Of a stretch of DNA of 17,177 nt, positions 1 through 8,423 are shown one piece after another; position 1 is the first letter of the stretch; every line of letters begins with the position of its first letter. Source of the DNA: Bacteroidales bacterium (lineage in GTDB: Bacteria; Bacteroidota; Bacteroidia; Bacteroidales; UBA932); assembly GCA_004555145.1 (NCBI GenBank), contig SFJB01000024.1:1-17177 (forward strand), in the 5' to 3' direction. A program made the translations under genes and the position numbers. The notes under the pieces were generated by a model, which saw only the letters and a program-made list of their open reading frames with translations, did no database searches and was not told where the DNA came from.

Positions 1-1
1 A

Positions 2-709
2 GCCCCCGATCCACCGGAGGGAGAGCTTAAGAGTGCCGCGACTGCAGACACTGTCAGGCGCAATTCCGCCCACAGCCGCACGGTGGAGAAGGTGCGCAAT
101 GCGACGCGCAGGGTGGAGACTTTCCGTTTCAATCCCAACACGGTGACGGTAGAGGATCTTATGCGCCTCGGGTTCAGCAAGAAACAGGCTCACTCCATTG
201 ACAACTACCGTTCCAAGGGAGGGCGCTTCCGGCGCAAGTCCGACTTCGCGAAGTCCTATGTGGTAGCGGATTCCGTGTACCGGCGTCTGGAAGCGTATAT
301 CGATATCCCCATGACAGACATAAACAAGGCCGACTCGGCTGCGTTTGACGCCCTCCCGGGGATAGGGCCGTATTACGCGGCGAAAATGGTGGAGTACCGC
401 TCGCGTCTGGGCGGCTATTCCCATCCCGGGCAGCTGATGGAGATACGGAACTTCGACAGGGAAAGGTACGAAGCCCTGAGCGACCTGATAACTTGTTCTT
501 CACCAAAACCTTACCCCTTGTGGGACCTGCCTGCGGACAGCCTCCGCCTCCACCCTTACATCAGGGGATGGAACGAGGCGCGGGCGATAGTGCTGCTGCG
601 GGAGAACACGCCACGCGATTCCCTCAGAGTCGAGCTCATAAGACGGGCGGGAATACTGCCGGAAGAAGATTGCCTGAGACTTGAGCTCTGTGTCATCGCG
701 GAGCCTTGA
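2..709 (+). CDS. Helix-hairpin-helix (ComEA-like) domain protein, 3' part
   Basis: The reading frame is open from base 2 to a TGA at 707-709, so the N terminus lies upstream of the window; 235 residues are visible. A GTG at 83 could act as a start, but the frame continues upstream without a stop, so I treat the gene as truncated by the window edge. Three helix-hairpin-helix-like units can be seen. The first contains LMRLGFSKKQA and GGRFRRKSDF, the second ALPGIGPYYAAKMVEYRSRLGG (shown by its core PGIGPYYA), and the third HPYIRGWNEARAIVLLR. The second has the GIG hairpin that contacts the DNA backbone in ComEA-type proteins. In Bacteroidetes such proteins of about 300 residues are common and usually have an N-terminal membrane anchor, which would be in the missing part. 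DNA binding is likely from family knowledge; a role in DNA uptake is only possible. The stop codon overlaps the -33 element of the recA promoter, so it probably ends just before a new transcription unit. Confidence 0.85.
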   Translation, partial: APDPPEGELKSAATADTVRRNSAHSRTVEKVRNATRRVETFRFNPNTVTVEDLMRLGFSKKQAHSIDNYRSKGGRFRRKSDFAKSYVVADSVYRRLEAYIDIPMTDINKADSAAFDALPGIGPYYAAKMVEYRSRLGGYSHPGQLMEIRNFDRERYEALSDLITCSSPKPYPLWDLPADSLRLHPYIRGWNEARAIVLLRENTPRDSLRVELIRRAGILPEEDCLRLELCVIAEP

Positions 710-735
710 TATTATTCCAAAAATGACTATCTTTG
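706..735 (+). promoter_or_regulatory. Bacteroidetes-type promoter of recA-trpS
   Basis: A -7 element TATCTTTG at 728-735 matches TAnnTTTG exactly. A TTG at 706-708 lies 19 bp upstream as the -33 element and overlaps the stop codon of the preceding gene. Transcription would start near 740-742, giving a leader of about 60 nt before the recA ATG at 801. This is a match to the published Bacteroidetes sigma-ABfr consensus; the start site itself is inferred. Confidence 0.7.
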
Positions 736-742
736 TGATTGC

Positions 743-760
743 TCCGACCGGGTGGTCGGG
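743..760 (+). promoter_or_regulatory. Stem-loop in the recA leader
   Basis: CCGACC at 744-749 pairs perfectly with GGTCGG at 754-759 around a GGGT loop, and T743-G760 can add a wobble pair. The stem lies directly after the predicted transcription start, so it would form the 5' end of the recA-trpS mRNA. No T-run follows, so it does not look like an intrinsic terminator. It may stabilise the transcript or bind a regulator. I do not recognise it as a known riboswitch or leader family. Confidence 0.45.
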
Positions 761-800
761 CATATACTATGTTTAACTTCATAAACTGATTATTTTTAAT

Positions 801-2949
<2,149 letters not shown>

Positions 2950-2969
2950 TAATCCTGTCAGGAATTATA

Positions 2970-3013
2970 CGGAAGCCGCAATCGTCAAGCGATTTGCGGC
3001 TTTCCGTTTCTTT
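2970..3013. terminator. Terminator between trpS and pdxA, mainly for the + strand
   Basis: CGGAAGCCGCAA at 2970-2981 pairs with TTGCGGCTTTCCG at 2994-3006, a stem of about 12 bp with one bulged base and a 12-base loop. On the + strand it is followed by TTTCTTT (3007-3013), giving a reasonable intrinsic terminator about 20 nt after the trpS stop. On the - strand the hairpin is followed by GTATAATT, a poor U-tract, so termination there is less certain. The last codons of pdxA form the right arm and its stop (2985-2987) lies in the loop. Confidence 0.8.
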
Positions 3014-4073
3014 CCCTGTGATCTTCAGGATAATTGCTCCTTTCCATCTTGCCTGCCTGAAGTTCCTCCCAGGCCTTGCGGTTGCGGTAGATGTCAATGG
3101 CAGTGAAAATGGCGGCTCTCATAGAGCGAGGATCGGCTTCGTCCCTGCCCGCCATTTCGAAGGCTGTGCCATGGTCCGGGGATGTGCGGATGACAGGAAG
3201 TCCGGCGGTATAATTCACGCCATCCTCGAAGGAAAGGGCTTTGAATGGAGACAGTCCCTGGTCGTGGTACATGGCAAGGGTGGCGTCAAAGTTCTCATAA
3301 TGGCTGAGCCCGAAGTATCCGTCAGGGGAGAATGGTCCGAAGGCAAGTATGCCTTCCTCGGTTGCCTTGCGTATTGCCGGGATGATGATATCCTGCTCCT
3401 CGGTGCCGAGCAGACCTCCGTCTCCGCTGTGAGGGTTGAGGCTGAGCACAGCGATACGTGGCTGGTCCACGACAAAGTCCTTCTTCAGCGCTTCGTTCAT
3501 CAGGCGGAGTTTGCTGAGAATTCTCTCTTCGCTGATCTGGGAGGCGACGTCCTTGAGAGGAATGTGTCCGGTGACAACTCCAAGCTTGAGCCTGTGGCTG
3601 ACCATCAGCATAGTCACATCCTTGACTCCGAAAGAGTTCTGAATGAACTCGGTATGTCCGGGAAAGCCGAAACCTTCGTTGGACATTGCCTTTTTGTTGA
3701 TAGGGCCGGTGACGAGGACATCTATCTTGCCTTCTTTAAGCTCGCGAATCGCTGTCTCAAGGGACTTGATGGCACTTTTTGCCGATTCAGGAGTTGCCTG
3801 TCCAGGCTCGGCAAAAGTGCTGTCCGGGAGACAGTTGACTATGTTGATGCGTTTTGCGTGGGCTTCGGAGGCGCTGCTGATGGCATTGGTGTCCATCTGT
3901 TCAACTTCGGGGATTGTCTTGCGGTAGAAACCGAAGAGCTTTGAGGAACCATATATCACCGGGGTGAACTGGTCCAGAATCCTCGGGTCTGCGAGGGCCT
4001 TTATGATAACTTCATATCCGATGCCGTTGGAGTCACCCTGGGTGATACCTACGACGATTTTGTCATTCTGCAT
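2985..4073 (-). CDS. pdxA: 4-hydroxythreonine-4-phosphate dehydrogenase PdxA
   Basis: PdxA oxidises 4-phosphohydroxy-L-threonine with NAD(P)+. The product decarboxylates and is joined by PdxJ to deoxyxylulose phosphate to make pyridoxine 5'-phosphate, so this is a cytoplasmic step of DXP-dependent vitamin B6 synthesis. The 362-residue product shows GDSNGIGYEVI near the N terminus, TGPINKKAM at 122-130, and GHTE at 139-142 for substrate binding. Three conserved metal-binding histidines are visible: H170 in GHIPLKD, H225 in NPHSGDGG and H270 in MYHDQGL. The C-terminal TSPDHGTAFEMAGR block is also present. It is a little longer than the E. coli protein (about 330 residues), as is usual for Bacteroidetes homologues. 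The gene starts 3 nt after rnhA and is probably translated from the same mRNA. Its 3' end is built into the terminator hairpin shared with trpS. Confidence 0.95.
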   Translation of the reverse strand: MQNDKIVVGITQGDSNGIGYEVIIKALADPRILDQFTPVIYGSSKLFGFYRKTIPEVEQMDTNAISSASEAHAKRINIVNCLPDSTFAEPGQATPESAKSAIKSLETAIRELKEGKIDVLVTGPINKKAMSNEGFGFPGHTEFIQNSFGVKDVTMLMVSHRLKLGVVTGHIPLKDVASQISEERILSKLRLMNEALKKDFVVDQPRIAVLSLNPHSGDGGLLGTEEQDIIIPAIRKATEEGILAFGPFSPDGYFGLSHYENFDATLAMYHDQGLSPFKALSFEDGVNYTAGLPVIRTSPDHGTAFEMAGRDEADPRSMRAAIFTAIDIYRNRKAWEELQAGKMERSNYPEDHRERNGKPQIA

Positions 4074-4076
4074 ATC

Positions 4077-4547
4077 TTAAACTTTATTTTCTTCAAATAT
4101 TCTACCCTGCTCAGAGAGTGCGTATCCGCTGTCTTCGGGAAGCTCCGGTGCCGAACCTGCTTCCACTGCAAGCCTGTCGCAACGCTCGTTCTCGGGATGG
4201 CCGGCGTGACCCTTGATCCAGATGAAACTTGCATCTAGACGGGAAACCGCCTTGTCGAAACGCTCCCACAAGTCCAGGTTCTTCTTTCGCTTCCAGGACT
4301 TGTTGATTGTGTTTACCACATATGTGGAGTCGCTATATACCTTTACCTCGGCTCCGTCCCAGCGTATTGCCTCAAGTCCCGTGATGACCGCCAGCAGTTC
4401 CATACGGTTGTTGGTGGTATGTGCGAAGCCCCCTGACATTTCTTTGCGCAAATCCCCGCATTTCAATACTACACCATAGCCTCCTGGGCCTGGATTTCCG
4501 CTCGCAGCACCGTCAGTATACAGATATATGGTCTCCCGATTTGTCAT
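4077..4547 (-). CDS. rnhA: Ribonuclease HI
   Basis: RNase HI cuts the RNA strand of RNA-DNA hybrids, removing R-loops and primers. The 156-residue product is the normal single-domain length. The catalytic set is complete: D12 in [16 protein letters not shown]50 in [10 protein letters not shown]73 in [10 protein letters not shown] and D124 in ENERCDRLA. The catalysis-assisting H114 is in [15 protein letters not shown], nearly identical to E. coli RNase HI in this segment. The basic protrusion (KSWKRKKN) used for hybrid binding is also present. The ATG at 4547 sits almost directly downstream of a possible -7 element. pdxA follows after 3 nt, an operon arrangement with no obvious functional link. 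The gene diverges from rfbB, and the rfbB -33 element overlaps the rnhA start codon region. Confidence 0.96.
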   Translation of the reverse strand: MTNRETIYLYTDGAASGNPGPGGYGVVLKCGDLRKEMSGGFAHTTNNRMELLAVITGLEAIRWDGAEVKVYSDSTYVVNTINKSWKRKKNLDLWERFDKAVSRLDASFIWIKGHAGHPENERCDRLAVEAGSAPELPEDSGYALSEQGRIFEENKV

Positions 4548-4571
4548 TTAATGCAAATTTAGTTATTTTTG
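4540..4571 (+). promoter_or_regulatory. Predicted promoter of the rfbB unit
   Basis: TTTG at 4540-4543 and TATTTTTG at 4564-4571 match the Bacteroidetes -33 and -7 (TAnnTTTG) elements with a 20 bp spacer. Transcription would start near 4576-4578, about 20 nt before the rfbB ATG at 4596. The -33 element lies inside the first codons of the divergent rnhA. Confidence 0.65.
4554..4561 (-). promoter_or_regulatory. Possible -7 element for rnhA-pdxA
   Basis: On the - strand this reads TAAATTTG, an exact TAnnTTTG match, 6 nt upstream of the rnhA ATG. I find no good -33 element 19-21 bp upstream (only TTTC). Transcription would start at or within 1-3 nt of the start codon, giving a leaderless or nearly leaderless mRNA. 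It is separated from the rfbB -7 element by 2 bp. Confidence 0.35.
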
Positions 4572-4595
4572 TGTGATTTCGCGAAAAATACGATT

Positions 4596-5738
4596 ATGAA
4601 CTTCAAAAGAGCCATCATCATCACAGGTGGTGCCGGTTTCATCGGCAGCCACGTAGTCCGTCTGTTTGTGAACAAATACCCGGACTACAAGATCATAAAC
4701 CTCGACAAATTGACCTATGCCGGGAACCTTGAAAACCTCAAGGATGTGGAAGACAAACCTAATTACAAGTTTGTCAGAATGGATATTTGCGACTTCGATG
4801 CCGTGCTTAAACTGATGCAGGACGAGAAAGTTGACGGAGTCATCCACCTTGCGGCAGAGAGCCACGTGGACCGTTCCATCAAAGACCCTTTCACTTTCGC
4901 GCGAACCAATGTGCTCGGCACACTGAGCATGCTGCAGGCCGCAAAAATCTATTGGGAAGGACTTCCCGAGAAGTATGAAGGAAAGAGATTCTACCATATT
5001 TCCACTGACGAGGTATATGGCGCTCTCCAGATGACCCATCCGGAGGGAGTTGAGCCTCCTTTCACTACCAAGGCATCTTCAGGCACCCATCACGAGGCCT
5101 ACGGGGAAGAGTTCTTCCTTGAAACCACCAAGTACAATCCCCACAGTCCATACAGCGCCTCAAAGGCCTCTTCAGACCATTTCGTCAGGGCTTTTCACGA
5201 CACATACGGACTTCCGAGCATAGTCACGAACTGTTCCAACAACTACGGACCTTACCAATTCCCTGAAAAACTGATTCCACTGTTCATCAACAATATACGC
5301 CATCGCAAGCCGCTTCCTGTTTACGGAAAGGGCGAGAATGTGCGCGACTGGCTGTACGTTGAGGATCACGCCCGTGCGATCGACCTCATTTTCCATGAGG
5401 GCAAAGTGGCTGAGACCTACAATATCGGAGGTTTCAACGAGTGGAAGAATATCGACATCATAAAAGTGGTGATCAACACTGTGGACCGTCTGCTCGGACG
5501 CCCTGAAGGCGAGGATATGAACCTCATAACCTACGTTACCGACCGACTCGGCCACGATGCCCGTTACGCTATCGATTCCAGCAAACTCCAGCGGGAACTT
5601 GGCTGGGAGCCGACCCTCCAGTTCGAAGAGGGCATAGAGAAGACGGTGCGCTGGTACCTGGACAACCAGGAATGGATGGACCGCGTGACCAGCGGGGAAT
5701 ACGAGAAGTATTACGAAAACATGTACTCCGGCAGATGA
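4596..5738 (+). CDS. rfbB: dTDP-glucose 4,6-dehydratase RfbB/RmlB
   Basis: This NAD-dependent extended short-chain dehydrogenase converts dTDP-glucose to dTDP-4-keto-6-deoxy-glucose, the second step of dTDP-L-rhamnose and related deoxysugar synthesis. The 380-residue product has the Rossmann motif GGAGFIG at 11-17, AAESHVDRS near 86-94, catalytic T137-D138-E139 in ISTDEVYGA, and the YxxxK pair Y186/K190 in SPYSASKASSDH. The family block NCSNNYGPYQFPEKLIPL follows. It is about 25-30 residues longer than the classical enzyme because of a segment between the TDE and YxxxK motifs (about 146-180), which I recall as typical of Bacteroidales homologues. I chose the ATG at 4596 because the family starts just before the Rossmann strand; an upstream TTG at 4569 overlaps the promoter. 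The next gene overlaps its stop by 4 nt. No rmlA, rmlC or rmlD is in the window, so the final sugar is unknown. Confidence 0.95.
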   Translation: MNFKRAIIITGGAGFIGSHVVRLFVNKYPDYKIINLDKLTYAGNLENLKDVEDKPNYKFVRMDICDFDAVLKLMQDEKVDGVIHLAAESHVDRSIKDPFTFARTNVLGTLSMLQAAKIYWEGLPEKYEGKRFYHISTDEVYGALQMTHPEGVEPPFTTKASSGTHHEAYGEEFFLETTKYNPHSPYSASKASSDHFVRAFHDTYGLPSIVTNCSNNYGPYQFPEKLIPLFINNIRHRKPLPVYGKGENVRDWLYVEDHARAIDLIFHEGKVAETYNIGGFNEWKNIDIIKVVINTVDRLLGRPEGEDMNLITYVTDRLGHDARYAIDSSKLQRELGWEPTLQFEEGIEKTVRWYLDNQEWMDRVTSGEYEKYYENMYSGR

Positions 5739-6475
5739 AATTGCTCAAGGCAATAGCTGTACTGATACTTTCCCTGTCAGCAACAAATGCTCTTTGCGCC
5801 TCTGGGCAGGGAGCGCTTGCTTGTGAACCTTCAGACAGCGTTTCGCTCAAGAGCTTCATTGCCCCTGCAGCCCTCCTCGGAGGAGGCTCCGCAATTAAAA
5901 TACTCGCCCACGACAGCTTTGATGCCGCTGTGCGTGAGACCGTGCAGGGCATCCGTCCCGAAGGCAGCCGCATTGCTGCCGACGAATACCTGCGTTTCCT
6001 TCCTTTCGCAATGAGTGCCGCGCTGGCCTTTTCTGTGCCAGACGCCTCCTGGCTCAGACGCGGTGAACTACTTCTCCAGACCGGTACGGCTCTGGTATGC
6101 ACTGCAGCCCTGACCAAGGGACTTAAACTCATTGTGGACTCTCCAAGACCAGACGCTTCAGACAGCAATTCTTTCCCGTCCGGCCATTGTGCACTTGCGT
6201 TTGCAGGAGCCGAGCTCGTGCGAATCCAGTATGGATGGGCTTGGGGTTCAGCTGCTTACGTATGTGCAATTGCCGTAGCTGGAATGCGTCTGTACAACGA
6301 TGCCCATTGGTTCAGTGATGTGCTTGCAGGCGCCGGTATCGGGATACTTGGTGCACAGCTGTCCCGCCTTTTACTGCCTTTGGAAAAGAAATTGCTAAAA
6401 TTTGACCTTTCACTAAGTCCGGGCATTGACCCGGTAAGTGGCGTAGTGTGCGCCACCCTGGCTTATAAATTCTAA
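5735..6475 (+). CDS. PAP2-family membrane phosphatase
   Basis: PAP2 (type 2 phosphatidic acid phosphatase) enzymes remove phosphate from lipid phosphates such as undecaprenyl diphosphate, phosphatidylglycerol phosphate or lipid A, using a histidine-based active site on the outer face of the inner membrane. The 246-residue product has all three signature motifs: KLIVDSPRP (K131, R138-P139), FPSGH (148-151) and MRLYNDAHWFSD (R185, H191, D195). A hydrophobic N terminus ending near ALCASG resembles a signal peptide, and there are further membrane segments around 90-130 and 155-210. The ATG at 5735 overlaps the rfbB TGA as ATGA, implying translational coupling; upstream in-frame starts inside rfbB give a charged, unlikely N terminus. 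The neighbours make nucleotide sugars for surface glycans, so undecaprenyl-diphosphate recycling is an attractive role, but the substrate cannot be read from sequence. Confidence 0.88.
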   Translation: MKLLKAIAVLILSLSATNALCASGQGALACEPSDSVSLKSFIAPAALLGGGSAIKILAHDSFDAAVRETVQGIRPEGSRIAADEYLRFLPFAMSAALAFSVPDASWLRRGELLLQTGTALVCTAALTKGLKLIVDSPRPDASDSNSFPSGHCALAFAGAELVRIQYGWAWGSAAYVCAIAVAGMRLYNDAHWFSDVLAGAGIGILGAQLSRLLLPLEKKLLKFDLSLSPGIDPVSGVVCATLAYKF

Positions 6476-6490
6476 TAAAACTGACCATTT

Positions 6491-8416
6491 ATGAAACTTC
6501 GACTTGACCATTTCACTCACAAGTTCCTGGACAGGAGACTCATCTTCCTGATGGATCTGATCATTTCCTTCGCCGCTTCGGTAAGCGTTGCAGTGGTTGC
6601 GTATTTCTTCCGCTTCGGGGCTGTGGACTCCCGTGTGTTCATCACGGTATGGGGTATATCGGCGCTGGTATATTCAGCCCTTATGTTCTATCTCCTCAAG
6701 ACATACACGGTGGTAATCCGTCATTTCACCTTCAAGGATATACGTCTTTTCCTGCTTGCATCTCTGGGCAAGGATTTTCTGATGAGCCTGACCATCGTGC
6801 TTGCAAAATTGTATTCCGCCGAAACCGTGGTGATGTTGTGCTTCGACTTCCTGGTCTCCCTGGTGCTTCTCATCTGCGTCCGTCTTCTGATGATTGTCGT
6901 ATATGATGCCTACAAGGCTCGCCTGAGGGATATTCAGTCCAGAATGCGCGTGCTGGTGTATGGAATTAGTGACAAATCGATTGCACTTATTACCCGTCTT
7001 CGGGGTTCAATGCATTATGATGTGGTCGGCCTGCTCTCCCGTGAGCGCGACCTGAAGAACTCAAAGTTCGTGGACAATCAGCTCTATGTCGCTGAAAATG
7101 AAGAAGAACTCAAGAAACTTATTTCCGATCTTTCGCTCGGAGGTCTGATTTTCCCGACAGAAGAAAGTCTCCAACTGGAGAAAGATGACCTGGTGGGAGA
7201 CTGCACCAGAAACGGCATCAAGGTGCTGATTGTGCCTGGAATTGACGAATTCTCAGGTCAGATAGGTTCCTCTGCGGGAGTGCGTGAGGTGAAGATCGAG
7301 GATCTGCTGGGCAGAGAGGAAATCAAGATATCAATGGATGCCATAATTGCGAATTTCAGGGACAAGGTGGTTATGGTGACAGGTGCGGCCGGCTCTATAG
7401 GTTCGGAACTTTGCCGCCAGCTTGCAGGATTCGGAGTCAGGCAACTCGTGCTCTATGACAATGCAGAGACCCCTATGCACAACCTCAGGCTCGAATTGGA
7501 GTCCAAGTTCCCTGAACTGAACTTTGTGCCGGTGATAGGTGATGTGCGCCTCCCGAAGAGGCTTGATTTCGCCTTCAGACAGTACAAGCCGCAGGTCGTG
7601 TTCCACGCTGCTGCTTACAAGCACGTCCCGCTGATGGAGGAGAATCCTTGCGAAGCGGTGCTCGTGAATGTGGCAGGTACTCGTAATGTTGCCGACAAGT
7701 GCATTGAGTACGGGGTGGAGAAGATGGTGATGATTTCTACGGATAAGGCGGTGAACCCTACCAACATCATGGGGTGCACCAAGCGTCTTGCGGAGATTTA
7801 TGTGCAAAGCCTGGGACTTGCAGTCGAGAATGGCAGCAAGGAAGGCAAGACGAAGTTCGTGACCACGCGCTTCGGCAACGTACTCGGATCCAACGGCTCC
7901 GTAATACCGCGTTTCAGGGAACAGATAGAGAAGGGAGGTCCTGTCACTGTCACGGACAGGAATATAGTACGCTTCTTTATGACTATACCTGAAGCCTGCC
8001 GTCTGGTGATGGAAGCTGCAACCTTGCCTACTGAGAACCGCATCTGCGTATTCGATATGGGCAAACCTGTCAAGATAGATACCCTGGCAAGGCGTATGAT
8101 AGAGCTTTCAGGACTCAAACCAGACGTGGACATTCCTATAGTGTATACAGGCCTCAGACCTGGTGAAAAACTCTACGAGGAGGTCCTTTCAAACGTTGAG
8201 AACACCGAGCCTACAGCTCACGCCAAAATCCGAATTGCCCGTGTACGAGAGTACGATTTCCATGAGGCGGATATGGCTGTGGACAAACTGGAATCCCTTA
8301 GCCGCGATGTGCAGATTCCGGAAATGGTCAAGTATATGAAGCAGGTGGTGCCGGAATACGTGTCCAACAATTCACGTTTCGAGGCATTTGACAAGAAAAA
8401 GGAAGAAACAGACTAG
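6491..8416 (+). CDS. Membrane-anchored nucleotide-sugar 4,6-dehydratase (WbpM/FlaA1/CapD type)
   Basis: Proteins of this group convert UDP-N-acetylhexosamines to 4-keto-6-deoxy sugars, the entry step to sugars such as QuiNAc, FucNAc or bacillosamine in O-antigen, capsule and protein glycans. The 641-residue product has four hydrophobic segments (about 18-41, 50-70, 86-106, 112-138), a Rossmann-like CoA-binding-type domain (about 150-285), and an extended SDR catalytic domain from about 290. The NAD site is TGAAGSIGS (297-305). The active site reads STDKAVNPTNIMGCTK, with M427 replacing the usual SDR tyrosine and K431 retained; this Met substitution is the hallmark of the WbpM/PglF subgroup. 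TTRFGNVLGSNGSVIPRF and GLRPGEKLYEE also fit. It starts 15 nt after the phosphatase gene, so rfbB, PAP2 and this gene form one unit. Which hexosamine is used is unknown. Its TAG stop overlaps the stop of the convergent gene. Confidence 0.92.
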   Translation: MKLRLDHFTHKFLDRRLIFLMDLIISFAASVSVAVVAYFFRFGAVDSRVFITVWGISALVYSALMFYLLKTYTVVIRHFTFKDIRLFLLASLGKDFLMSLTIVLAKLYSAETVVMLCFDFLVSLVLLICVRLLMIVVYDAYKARLRDIQSRMRVLVYGISDKSIALITRLRGSMHYDVVGLLSRERDLKNSKFVDNQLYVAENEEELKKLISDLSLGGLIFPTEESLQLEKDDLVGDCTRNGIKVLIVPGIDEFSGQIGSSAGVREVKIEDLLGREEIKISMDAIIANFRDKVVMVTGAAGSIGSELCRQLAGFGVRQLVLYDNAETPMHNLRLELESKFPELNFVPVIGDVRLPKRLDFAFRQYKPQVVFHAAAYKHVPLMEENPCEAVLVNVAGTRNVADKCIEYGVEKMVMISTDKAVNPTNIMGCTKRLAEIYVQSLGLAVENGSKEGKTKFVTTRFGNVLGSNGSVIPRFREQIEKGGPVTVTDRNIVRFFMTIPEACRLVMEAATLPTENRICVFDMGKPVKIDTLARRMIELSGLKPDVDIPIVYTGLRPGEKLYEEVLSNVENTEPTAHAKIRIARVREYDFHEADMAVDKLESLSRDVQIPEMVKYMKQVVPEYVSNNSRFEAFDKKKEETD

Positions 8417-8423
8417 TCTTCCT
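8396..8423 (-). terminator. Possible terminator at the convergent gene ends
   Basis: Read on the - strand, AGGAAGA (8423-8417) pairs with TCTTCCT (8406-8400) around a 10-base loop, followed by four further T residues at 8399-8396 (T8400 pairs in the stem), C, TT. This has the shape of an intrinsic terminator for the long - strand operon. The stem is only 7 bp and A/T-rich, so strength is doubtful. The loop contains the CTAG that supplies the stop codons of both convergent genes. On the + strand there is no good T-run. Confidence 0.4.

Noticed and set aside
706..800. LexA/SOS box or known riboswitch upstream of recA
   Set aside because: No LexA-like palindrome was found apart from the leader hairpin, and the about 60-nt leader is too short and simple for a riboswitch I recognise.
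2994..3944. Long open frame of 316 codons on the + strand opposite pdxA
   Set aside because: It is the antisense shadow of a clear pdxA; the translation shows no family motif and no promoter or spacing supports it.
5735..5830. Lipoprotein signal in the PAP2 protein (cysteine at residue 21)
   Set aside because: The residues before Cys (N-A-L) do not fit a lipobox, and the protein has its own membrane segments.
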